DNA from: Choanephora cucurbitarum
Taxonomy: Eukaryota; Mucoromycota; Mucoromycetes; Mucorales; Choanephoraceae
Assembly (NCBI GenBank): GCA_025331435.1
Contig: JAIWNI010000125.1
Location: 1 to 64,000, forward strand
Reading direction: 5' to 3'
Length of the DNA stretch: 64,000 nt
Part shown: piece by piece, positions 46,739 through 56,982 of the stretch
Layout of the letters: each line of letters opens with the position of its first letter
Position numbering within the stretch: position 1 is the first letter of the stretch
Translations under genes and position numbers: made by a program
The notes under the pieces: generated by a model
Databases searched by the model: none
The model's input: only the letters and a program-made list of their open reading frames with translations
Told to the model about the DNA's origin: nothing

Positions 46739-48624
46739 ACTTCTGTGATTGAAAGTGGAGAAAAAGCCGAATTTGATTCGCTCTACAGAATGTTTGTACG
46801 AAGTGCAAGTGAGCTTGGAGTTGAAGCAGTAAGTAAACAAAATCTCTCGTAGCATATCGGCAGCTCCTCATAACTAGTAAATAGGAAAAAGGTGAAGCAA
46901 AAACAGTATGGGATGGACTCGTTAGTATCTGTTCAATTTTGAAACAAAAGTGATTGATCTACAAGAATTTTTATTGACGCCAAAATTTATGTAGGTCACA
47001 AAGAAGGCAATTAGTTTCAACAGTAAGACCTTTACATTCAAAGAAAGACTGGTTTTTTGCGGTGATCATGGCCCATATTCTATCCAGTTCAATGAGGTAA
47101 TCAGTTTGATTTTCTATTTATTTTATAATGTAATATCTAAAATGCTTTCTTTTAATCAGTGGTGTGTTGATGGAGTCAACATTGGTGCGCTGCTTGTTGC
47201 CAGTCGAATGGAAGCTGTCCAGCTTGTAAGCCAAAAAAAGCCTATGAAGGAGAGTCTTTACCTGTAAGTTTTTTATTTGTTTATATGAGCCGGATAAATA
47301 TATTCATACATCTCTCGTTCTGCTTAATATTAGGTTGCTTTCTTGTGTGCTTGACGTTCCCTCCAATCGAAGTGCATTTGTTTTGGATGTGGAAGAAAAA
47401 ATTTTGAGAAGAATCAGAAGAGCTGCAGGATGTTTACCATCCGTAGACTTTAACCCTGATCTTTTATTCAATTTCTTCGAATTTCAGTAAGCAAGAATTC
47501 TTGAAAAAAAAAACAAGCAAACAAACAAAGACAAAAGCTAATAGACACTTTACGTGATATAGCACTGTAAGAAAGAGAGAGAAGGCAATGGAAGAAGAAG
47601 ACGATGATGACGATAAAGAAGGCAACGAAGAAGGCAAAGAGGCCAAAGGAAAAGGAAAGGAAGAAGATGCCGGCGAGGACCAAGAAGATACAGAGGAAAT
47701 TCTGAGCAAGATGACTAGAAGATGCAAGAAGGATAAGAATGAAGAGGGCTTGGCTTTAGTGGCAGTGACCAGAATGATTACAGAAAACGACAACTGGGTT
47801 GACAGCATCACTGAGGAATCATTTATTGATCAGCACCTCCTGCCATTTGTGAAAGTCATTTTTCTGAATGATCGCACATTTGTCTACTGCAGGTAACTAT
47901 TGCTTTTTCTCTTGCTAATTCGTTTTCTAACATGAAATGCAATTAGGTCTGCAGGAAGAATCCCCTTGAGCGATAGCTCACGCTCTTTGAGCAAAGGAAA
48001 AGATTCTTGCCTGGCGCTGAAGCCAGACTTTTGCGTCATGTATGATTTCCAAGGTGAAAATGTTGGTCTCTTGGCAATTGAGGTAAAGCTCCCCAATGCC
48101 CGCTCTTCCCAAGTGTTGAGTGATCGATCAAGGCTCGCTCTTGAGCTCAAGAGAATGATCGATCAACAAGTACTATTAGGCTCTAGAAAGCCTGAATCTT
48201 TTGGTGTCCTGGTTGAAGGTAACATTCTTTTTTTTTTTTTCAAACACTCCTTCATTCTTCAAGCAGATCGAATTGACACTATGTTACTCTAGGATTTGAG
48301 TGTACCTTCTTCTCGTGCTCCTTGCACCAAAGTGGTTGTTATGTGTTTGGTGAACTCCAGAGGCTTTCTCTGCCAAAGAGTGATGACGATCTGATGCTAA
48401 TTCCAGATCTAGTCCTTGCATTTATGAAGATGAAGGTAAGTGTGATTTGAACCTGTTTCATGCAGACAAAATAACTAGTTATTTGTTTTATCTAGCGAGC
48501 AATGAAGGACAGTATCGCTCAGCTGAGAAAGAAGCAGAAAACAGAGCAGCTCACATCTCTTGAAGCAATGATCAAGCAGACTGTGGAGCTCCCATACAAA
48601 CTCGCATCTTCTTCTTGTACATAA
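46739..48624 (+). CDS. Lineage-specific protein with PD-(D/E)XK nuclease-like domain, B (5' end displaced by DIRS)
   Basis: About nine exons splice in phase, from TSVIESGEKAEFDSLYRM just after the DIRS end, through WDGL, VTKKAISFNSKTFTF, WCVDGVNIGALLVASRMEAV and LLSCVLDVPSNRS. An acidic stretch follows (EEEDDDDDKEGNEEGKEAKG, 47590-47650), and the C-terminal domain contains LKPDFCVMYDF (Asp codon at 48026) and LLAIEVKLPN (Glu/Lys codons at 48080 and 48086). The PD...(E-x-K) pair followed by a basic helix (RLALELKRMIDQQ) is a good PD-(D/E)XK signature. The protein ends KLASSSCT. No start codon is certain. The first in-frame ATG is near 46790, and the original 5' end may lie left of 37173. Expression in the present form is doubtful. 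I do not recognise a named family. Confidence 0.6.
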
Positions 48625-49107
48625 AATTGTATATAATATCTTCTTCTTGTAAATAAAACTGTATATAATATCTTCTTCTTTATTTCTACATTTTCTTTTA
48701 AGCATGTTCTAGCTGAAGTGAGAGCTCCCCTCTTTTTAATGCTTTAAGCTTGTGTTAATTGCAACAAAAACTTGTATTGCAAACTTGTTTGCTCCTAAAA
48801 AGAGAAAGACAGATCTACTCATCCACTGATTGATGCAAAGCCCACTATTGATCAGGCATAAAGGTAAACTATCTAGAGCAAAACTACTCAAAGGGATTTT
48901 GCTATTTCATCTAGTAAGTAATTTACTCGCAATAGAACAAAATCAAATGTTCAATGATTTGCCTTTTCTTTCAATCAATGCTGTACCATACAGTTCATAC
49001 ACGTAACTAGATTCTGCACAAACCGTTTGCTGTACCTTGATTCTAAGAGAGACATGACCAGTAAAAGAGGCTATAATAGTTGGCTTGCAAAAAAAAAAGG
49101 AAAAAGT
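48625..49107. other. Spacer
   Basis: 3' flank of the nuclease-like gene with two tandem copies of a short ATCTTCTTCTTGTA block (48606-48680). Otherwise no recognised feature. Confidence 0.4.
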
Positions 49108-49464
49108 GCGCAAACAGAGCAGAGCCTGAGCGAGAAGGGCCCTTTTTCAGTTACCCAGCCGGGAGGTTGATGATATACGCCCGCACAATTGCCAGAGCAA
49201 GTATGGCTCCAGAATACTCTGCGTCTCTCTTGTTAGCAATTGCGCAGAAGAAGTAATATGGTTAATATAAATCGTAATGAACAACATCTTGCTATTCATC
49301 TGTATTGCGCGCAAACAGAGCAGAGCCTGAGCGAGAAGGGCCCCTTTTCAGTTACCCAGCCGGAAGGGTGATGATATACGCCCGCACGATTGCCAGAGCA
49401 AGTATGGCTCCAGAATATTCTGCGTCTCTCTTGTTAGCAATTGCGCAGAAGAAGTAATATGGTT
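49108..49464. repeat. 156-bp direct repeat, two copies 45 bp apart
   Basis: Copies at 49108-49263 and 49309-49464 differ at only a few positions. Each starts GCGCAAACAGAGCAGAGCC and near its end contains AGCAATTGCGCAGAAG, so GCGCAA/TTGCGC words bracket most of the unit. The unit is more G+C-rich than the flanks and has no conserved reading frame. Confidence 0.85.
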
Positions 49465-49479
49465 GATTAGAAAAGAGTT

Positions 49480-49860
49480 CAGACAAGGATTTACCCTAAT
49501 TTTAAATGAGAATGTACAGTCACACCCAAAAGTTTTTGATATCTTAAAGTCTTCGAAATTCTTCATTAAGCTATCAATAATGTCATCTGATACTAACTGT
49601 GTCTCATTATTAATAAGCTCATCCATGTGCGCATCGTGTGCAGCCGTAAAGGAGCTTGTTTCGTTCAGCGTTCTGTTCTGAGCTCCTATAAGCAATTTCC
49701 TCGTTTATTGTAAAAGTGCCACCACTTGAAGGCTGTACGGTAATTGACATTCAAGTCTTTCGCCACTCTACCTACAGCACCTCGCTCCACTGGCTGCTCA
49801 AGCATGCGATCAATAAAAGTGTCTCTTGTTAAATCGTCCTAGTTCTTGTGAGAGGTAGCT
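49480..49860 (-). pseudogene. Relic of a Tc1/mariner-like transposase, N-terminal region
   Basis: On the minus strand: DLTRDTFIDRMLEQP and ERGAVGRVAKDLNVNYRTAF (49740-49850), a helix-turn-helix-like segment, then a stop and frame change. NETQLVSDDIIDSLMKNFED and FKISKT follow (49540-49620). The block order resembles the DNA-binding half of Mucoromycota Tc1-like transposases. Stops and the lack of a DDE domain make it a relic. Confidence 0.5.
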
Positions 49861-49901
49861 TTTCTCAATTTTTCATGCTTCGACTGCTTCTTTGTTGAGT
49901 G

Positions 49902-50791
49902 GAACACTACGTCCACTCCAATGTCCACTCCCTTCAGACACCCCTTTCCTTATTTGGGCTATGATTTGTCCACTCCCTTCGGGCACCCTACCTAATTTCC
50001 TCGCCATGATAGTAGTAATCTTCCCCCCCCCCATTTTCTGCTGTCCACTCCAACACTCCGTCCACTCTGTAGAATTCCAAATAAGTTGCGCAACAAACGG
50101 CTTCTATAAACGTTAATGAAAAAAACGTATGATAGTTGCAAAACTATTCATCTGCCTCATTAGCCCTAAAAGAAATGCCTCTAACACACTTATTTACTAC
50201 AGAGTCTAATATATAATCTTGTCTATACTGGATGATTTGGTACTACACTGAGGGTGTTCGTCGTTATTTGATTGAAAAAAAAACCTAAATCTAAAGTGAA
50301 AGCACAAAGACTTTAAACATGTTCCTGGCATAAACCCACCCTTAACTTTTCTTCCTCTCAACTTACCAAAATCCAAGTCAAAGCCCGTTGCTATCCATTT
50401 TCAAAACGGTCATAATCTACACTGGTATGCTATCAGCCTAGGTGTCAATCAAAGCAATCTTCCTTCTGTTTATCATTATTTCTTTACGATTGATGGAAAA
50501 ATAGAAGAGTACAACAATTATTGGAACAAATGGCGTCAATTTCCAAAGAGAAAAAGTCTCAAAACATCGCCTGAAATCATAACTTTAGAATAAACAATAT
50601 ACTTACATCTTCATCAACAGCGAGAATAGAGTGGACGGAGTGTTGGAGTGGACAGCAGAAAATGGGGGGGAAGATTACTACTATCATGGCGAGGAAATTA
50701 GGTAGGGTGCCCGAAGGGAGTAGACAAATCATAGCCCAAATAAGGAAAGGGGTGTCTGAAGGGAGTGGACATTGGAGTGGACGTAGTGTTC
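49902..50791. mobile_element. Non-autonomous long-TIR DNA transposon (MULE-like), 890 bp
   Basis: Terminal inverted repeats of about 165 bp (49902-50068 and about 50628-50791) are nearly identical, starting GAACACTACGTCCACTCC and rich in the word GTCCACTCC. Flanks read TTTGTTGAG on the left and CTTGTTGAA on the right, a possible 9-bp target duplication with two mismatches. Long TIRs and a 9-bp duplication fit Mutator-like elements. There is no transposase inside. The interior carries a coding-like segment (50300-50593). Confidence 0.75.
50300..50593 (+). pseudogene. Coding-like fragment carried inside the long-TIR element
   Basis: 97 codons are open without an initiator ATG, including NGHNLHWYAISLGVNQSNLP, VYHYFFTIDGKIEEYNNYW and KWRQFPKRKSLKTSPEIITL, ending at TAA 50591-50593. 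Aromatic and charged residues are arranged as in a real protein, and the frame is closed by a TGA just upstream (50297). I do not recognise the protein. It could be the last exon of a captured host gene or the remnant of the element's own product. Confidence 0.45.
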
Positions 50792-51353
50792 TACTTGTTG
50801 AAGCTGGTCGCTAATATCAGTCAAAATGCCTTCCATGAGATCATAGACTTTCTCTCCTCGTTCATTGTAAAGGTTGTCAAGTCCTTCTTTGTAAAAAAAA
50901 AATACTCATTGGTTTTAGATTAAAAAGTGCAAATAAGTTGTTGCTTTTATGCCAAGTCAATTTAGCACTTGTGGACATTTGTCTACAGCCTAAAGGACAA
51001 AGCATCTTTCCATTTAGACCAATCATTTTTTTTCCAAAACGCCAATTCCAATAAGCTTGACTGTGCCAAGAATGCTATCTTCTTCGTTAGGAACATCATC
51101 TGAAATAAGCAGTATTAAAGAACACTATCCTCTTAGAAAGAATCACTTGTCTTTCAGACTCTATATCAAATAAGGACCATTATCCAGTATAGTCACTTTG
51201 AGGAATCATGTCTTTGCAAATAAAGAACAATATCAATGTCTCATTATATCACTGTGGATGAATAGATCATGCTATAGAGCTACTTTGCCTTGTGTTCAGA
51301 TAAAAAGCTAGATATCTCATATGTTTTAAAGCATGGCGAACAAACAATACTTT
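50792..51353. other. Region with broken coding fragments and a dispersed-repeat relic
   Basis: On the minus strand EGLDNLYNERGEKVYDLMEG continues to ILTDISDQLQQ (50800-50895) and stops at the border of the long-TIR element, whose insertion probably interrupted it. Another fragment, DDVPNEEDSILGTVKLIGIG, is read near 51035-51100. The block at 50970-51030 is an inverted relative of 33268-33322. No intact gene is present. Confidence 0.4.
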
Positions 51354-54036
51354 TTATTCATTTTGAACAATAGTCACTTCACTTAAAATAGCTTCATCCT
51401 TCATCCAATCCTGCTGTTCTCCCAGGACAAAATCATCATCCTCGTCAATCATAGGGCCTCGAATTGAGAGATCCTTCTCGTTCGCCAGATGAAGTAAACA
51501 GATAAAGCAGAAAGGAACCGAGATATCACGCATGGCTTTAGGTGGATAGAGCTTTTTGAGATGATGCACAATATCAGAAAACTTTTGTTCGCCTTGTACT
51601 TTCTCATCTTGATGATGCGAGGTAAGCACTTTCCATAAATTATCCTTCAGTTTCTTGATATCGACTCGTTTGGCTGTTCTGGCATAATTGACATAGAGAG
51701 GTTTTGTCTTCTTGAGGGTATGATGGGTAATCAATTCATCGCCATAGAGAACAGAGACTTCGGGATCATCGTAGTTGTCATGGTAAAAGGATGTGTCTTC
51801 AAAGGCTGTCAACATGGCTAATGATCGATTAGAATCGCTATTGTATTTCTGTATTAGACTTACTTTGATCTAGCTGAATATCGTCATCCATGGGCATGCC
51901 ACTATCGAAATCAGGCGCGTCGTCCATGTAATCTTGTGTTTGTTCTGCCCAGAATTCAATGTCTGTAGATGCAATGCCGCCTTCGTTGTCTTGTTCTTTT
52001 GGTTGTTCCTTGTCCACAATTGATTTGACTGCATCATGTCTGTGTCTTGTCTTTTTCTAGTTGTAGTGAGTATAGATAAATTTCAAGGTTGAGCTACTTA
52101 CAGGAATGGCAGGTTTGAGTGAGTATTGTAAAAGTAGTTTTGATGAGAACTGGATATCGTTAGGTAAGAGATGTTCTGTCATCTTCTGAATGGTGTCTTT
52201 GCCCATCAAAGGCTTTCGACTGCTCTTCTCAAAGACATCGTTCTCTTCATCTTCCTTGATCTCCTTAAAAGGTAACCAAAATACCTCTGTTGTTCTTGAT
52301 TTCCTTCTGTTCTGTTGACCTAGTGAAATAACTCTTAATAAACAGTTCTATCTTAAAGCAATCCTCTGTTGTACTTGCCTGCATCTTGAGCTGGATCCAC
52401 TGATTGTTTCTTTTGAGTGGGTGGTCTTCTTAGCTTCCAATGTTCAGGTCCTGCCCAGTTCTTGACAAGTGTAGAATCAAAGTAGTCAAACATGTCATGT
52501 TCTCCACTGGTCATCAAGGCAGAGAGGAAATCATGCTCAAATGACTTGGGTGCTTCTATTTCATCTTCCTCATCTTCATGGGGTTCAAATGGGGTATCGT
52601 TAAAGGGATCGATATCATCTCCACCAAAATCAAAATCATCATCGAATTGAAAGGCATCTGCACCTACAGGAGCCATGCTTTCTTCATTGGCAGGTGGTGC
52701 CATATCCTCTTCATCTTCATCGTGCTCCAAGTCAGGAATAGTGAAATTGTCCGAGAAGAAATCGTATCCCTTTAAGAAAGGAACGATATGGAATTCAGAC
52801 AAGGCTTCCATTTTAGGTAATTTGGCTAGCATAGCAATAGCATGAATAAAGAAAGTCCTTCTATCTATCTATCTTTACCTTTGAGTCTAAAGATCTCAAT
52901 GCGCTTATCTTCTTCTCCTTCTTTTGATGTCTCATTTTCTGGTTTGTTATCTGTCATTGGTTGATCTTCAGTGTCTTCTTTTGTTGTCTCGGGTGCATCC
53001 AACATCACTTCATCCTCTGCTTCACCTTCTACTGTGTTCTCTTCTTTATTCTCTTCTTTATTCTCTTCTTTATTCTCTTCTTCATTCTCTTCTTTATTCT
53101 CTTCTTCATTCTCTTCTTCATTCTCTTCTTTATTCTCTTCTTCTTCACCCTCAACTTCTTCCTCAGATTCTTGTTCCTCCTCTGACTCAGCTGCTGCTTG
53201 CTCATTAGCTTCAATGTGTTCAATTGTAGTATGTTCACCATCCAATTCTTCTAATTCACATTCTACAGTAGCATCTGAAGCATCAAAGATAATTTTGCAT
53301 TGCTGATCAATTCCCAAATGATTCAACAATAGACCTCTTGCACCTCCTTCATCAAAATCAGCAGATGTCTTTTTGAACAAAGGATCCACAGTGAAATCTA
53401 AATCAAACTTCTTGAGTGAAATTGAACTAAAATCCTTGAGTAAGGTAGCTTCTGATCGTTGAGTCTAATGTTGAGCCTATCAGTCATGGGCCTCACAAGC
53501 CATTCTTTTTTATTACCTTTCTACGGACTCTTCGTTCAGTTGGCTGTCTTGGATCGTCATCATCTGCATCTATATGATATCAGAACGAGATTGACTTTCC
53601 TTGCCTTATCTACTTACTTGAACTATCAGCAAGACCACTTAGGAGTTTACCCGTTTCAGTAGCTACTGAATCAACACGCGAAGTATAGATCTTGACACAG
53701 CCATCTAATGTACATGAAGCCTTTTGAAAGTTAATGGAATCACCTTCACGAATAAAGGTCATTTCATGAAAGTAATCAATCAAGGCAAATGTCCAAGTGT
53801 TGGTTGCATTGACTTTCTAAAAGAACGCTCCCTTTTTGTTTAGATCCATGTTATTATTGAGTCTTTACTATCTTTACATTGTCTGTACACATCTTGATCC
53901 ACTCTTCAAAGTTGGAATACATTTGTGCTGGTGTTAATGCAGGCACAGTAGCCTGAACAGCTAAAGGTTCATTGGATGTAGATGCATTATTAGCTGTTGA
54001 ATTACTCAAAGGTCTTCGTGTACGAGGTGTTTCCAT
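51354..54036 (-). CDS. BRN1: Condensin complex subunit 2 (CAP-H/barren kleisin)
   Basis: Kleisin subunit that bridges the SMC2-SMC4 heads in condensin for mitotic chromosome compaction. The start is at 54036 (METPRTRRPLSN). Conserved N-terminal blocks are MYSNFEEWIKMCTDN, KVNATNTWTFALIDYFHEMT and FQKASCTLDGCVKIYTSRVD, followed by VATETGKLLSGL. The middle has FKKTSADFDEGGARGLLLNHL, and later exons have LEHDEDEEDMAPP, KNWAGPEHWKLRRPP and the C-terminal kleisin end VDIKKLKDNLWKVL with FSDIVHHLKKLYPPKAMRDI. About eight short-intron exons. An unusual acidic insert of repeated N-K/E-E-E units lies at about 53030-53150. Confidence 0.95.
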
Positions 54037-54270
54037 TAGATTAGAAAAAAAGAGTGAAAGAGTCACACACACACATATTTTCTGGGAATCTATTTTATTT
54101 TTTTTTTATTGTTGTCACAGATACTAGTTTAATATGCTGTTTATAACCTTATGAGCTCAAAATGAATATTAGATATAAGCAGATGACGTATTGAAGTCAC
54201 TTTATGTATGCAAAAGAAAAAAATTAAATAGACTTTTCTTTTTTTTTTTTTGTTTATTTAAATTACAACA
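54037..54270. promoter_or_regulatory. Divergent promoter region between CAP-H and the DUF4870 gene
   Basis: 234 bp between the two start codons. Contains a CA repeat (54062-54075, in the CAP-H leader), T-rich runs at 54099-54110 and 54239-54252, and TTATTTAAATTACAACA immediately before the start at 54271. Confidence 0.5.
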
Positions 54271-54924
54271 ATGAATTTCTCACCTTATTCACCTTCACCA
54301 GACGATGATAGAACACGATCACCTTATAAGAAACCTGGCCCTAGTTCCTATCAAGCAGGCAATCCAGATTCTTATGCTGAACAAGGCTTAGCAAGTTCTT
54401 CAACTGGCAATCAGACAATACGTGTGAATAAATATGAAACTTCCTTACCTATTCGTGTGGATATTGAGGCTGCTTTAGCCTATGTACTTGGTCCAGTGAC
54501 AGGTAAAAAGATAAAAAAAAAAGATACAGTGAGAGAAAGAATATTGATAAATAAGAATAGGCTTATTGTTACTGATATTAGAAAGACAGAATGATTATGT
54601 TCGATTTCATGCTTGGCAGGTAAAGAGGAAATAGGCAAATAATCTAATTTATACTGATTGTCTCTCATAGTCTGCGCTTGGATTTACTAGTCTGATGTTT
54701 GCTCAGTTTATCTTATTGTTTATCTCTTCTTTTCTATCTTGGGTGTTGTTCTTCTTTAATGTGTTCTTGATGCTCTATATGACGTAGGTTGACTGAACAA
54801 CATAGTGTGAATATTACTAACTTATCATTGTAGTTATAGAGCCTATTTAGATGGTGTATCATTAGAACGATATGAATTACCTTATGTTGGTATAATAGCT
54901 TCGGACTATGTGGATACAGAATAA
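54271..54924 (+). CDS. DUF4870/UPF0132-type small membrane protein
   Basis: Four exons (54271-54502, 54561-54619, 54671-54783, 54834-54924) splice in frame to 164 residues. An N-terminal hydrophilic, serine/proline-rich part is followed by the family core: DIEAALAYVLGPVTG, then LLLLILERQNDYVRFHAWQS, a second hydrophobic hairpin FILLFISSFLSWVLFFF, and YRAYLDGVSLERYELPYVG near the C-terminus. Three transmembrane segments are likely. Function is unknown in the family. Exon two (59 bp) is too short for open-frame detection. It is divergent from CAP-H. Confidence 0.85.
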
Positions 54925-55169
54925 TTCAACCTATAAATGATACCTTCTTTTACTTATGGCTTAATGATATTATAGCAAAGAATGTTTATTAAGGATACGT
55001 TTTATCTTTTTTTTATAATGGGCAACTGGAATGAATGTAAAGAAATGACTTATATACATGTGGGGATAACTAACGAATGTGTATGGGTGTATATATATAT
55101 ATATAAAGGAATCATAAGTGAATACATAAGAGAATACTATATATTTTTTGTTTTTTTTTGTTAGGCATT

Positions 55170-56982
55170 TTAGTTTGTATGAGATGATCCTTTTGAAGAA
55201 GAAGAATCATTGCCAGAGAAGATAGAGGGTGATGAACCAGCACTTCCATTACTTCTAGGTGCTCTATTTTGCATCATACGACGACTGGCTTGAGCTATTG
55301 AAATATAAGTAAAGAGGGTCTTTTGTGGACTAACTTACTTTACCTTGTTTGACAGAAGCAATACGGTCTAGATTGCTAATGACATTCTCCAACTGCTTTA
55401 ACCATTCATCGCGTTCTTTGTCTGAACCCACATAGAGAACATGGACTGTAGGTGAAGCCACAAAGGTTGTACCGAGATTATCCACACCTGAAAAGGAAGA
55501 AATTAACTCGATACAGTGAGCAATACCACCTGCCTCTTCTTTCGAGAGGGATCGAACACGAGCACGCTCAAGTGAGAGATGACCCTTGTAATGCAGTTTG
55601 GTTGTCTTGCCTTCTACCTTAGGTCTCACGAAAATCAAGAGATCGCTAAAGAGAATATAATGTCTTTCTTCTCCTAATGAACGCGTATTCAGGACAACAC
55701 GCGATAGTTGACCTTGCATGACCAATCGACGCTCTGCTTTGACTGTGACAGGTGCATTCACTAATGCCTGATGGATCATCATGACTTGATCTACATTATC
55801 AGCATCTAACAATCTATCGTGTGTGAGTATATGTACAGTTATAAAGAACGCATAGGTACCTCTTTTCAAGAGATTGTCGGAACTGTTGAATCCATGCTTT
55901 ACATTTCTGAAGACCAGTAAAATCAGGATGCATATTAGAGGTATTGTTGGACAATCGACAGATAAGTTCATTGTAGCGATCAATACAGCCAATAGGATGC
56001 TGGATCAGAGAGATTAAGGTTGATCCCCGAAGTGACTTGTCTTTATGGGCATTCTATTATTATTATTATTTTTAAGAGACAGATCGACTTTTTTATTTTC
56101 ATGCTTTACTTACATCAATGAATTTCTTAAAAGGTGGATACCTTGTTAATCTCTCATAGGTTGTAAGGGCAATATCATAATTATCAAGATAGATACGATA
56201 ACATTCTAGTTGTGGAAACTAAAGAAAGTATAAGTAAAGATATAGATGAATGACTATCTATGTATTTACCCAAGATTGAAATACATCAGATAAGATCTGA
56301 GTTGGACCCCAGATACGTAGTCTATAACAACATAAGTGACATGCGGAAGGACATACACATCTCGATTTACCTTTCTTCCAAGCTGCTAAGAATCATACGA
56401 TGTGTCTGAACCAAATCTTCAAAGTTACCAAACAACCAACGAAATTCACGCTCAGTACAGACCATCTTCTTCATGCCCAAGAAGCTGAAGGAAGAATGGT
56501 TGGTGTCTTTTCGAAGTGGAGTCAAGAACAATCGCATGACAAGTTCAAGTGATTCAACATAGGCTTGTTCTGAAGTCAAGAGGCTTTCGATCAATGTCTC
56601 TCGACCACGATGAACATTTTCTTTATCTAAGATCATATAAGTAAATCGCACAAACAAAAAGACAACGATGTTTACCCAACAGATTATCATCTATATCATC
56701 ATAATCCAATGCGTCCAGAATACCGAAATCTTCCATCGATTGATTGATATAGTCAATTTCAGAGGCATCTACAGGTTCCTCAGCAGAAGAAATGGTAGAT
56801 GTGGTTACTCCACTGGCATATCGACTGACATTGAAACTGGCAATACTGCTTCGAGGACTACTGGTGAGTATACTGGGTATTGTGCTACTATAACTACTCT
56901 TTCTATCCAGTTGACGATGAAGCATATTGTTGTTAGCACTCATAGACGGTCTTAGATTGCCATTGGCTGGTGGAAGTGACAT
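55170..56982 (-). CDS. RhoGEF with DH and PH domains
   Basis: Guanine-nucleotide exchange factor for Rho-family GTPases (cell polarity, cell wall). The start is at 56982 (MSLPPANGNLRPSMSANN), followed by a serine-rich N-terminus. The DH domain begins RETLIESLLTSEQAYVESLE (56560-56620) and continues through FGNFEDLVQTHRMILSSLEE, YDIALTTYERL, LISLIQHPIGCIDRYNELIC and KCKAWIQQF. The PH domain covers RRLVMQGQLSRVVLNTRSLG, RHYILFSDLLIFVRP and SDKERDEWLKQLENVI. A serine-rich tail ends at 55170. About seven exons with short introns. The specific GTPase target cannot be told. Confidence 0.9.

Noticed and set aside
47588..47896. Separate acidic protein starting at the internal Met
   Set aside because: It splices in phase with flanking exons of nuclease-like gene B and is its acidic linker.
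52924..53306. Plus-strand Leu/Ser/Phe-rich frames over the CAP-H acidic insert
   Set aside because: They are antisense shadows of the Glu/Lys/Asn codon repeat.
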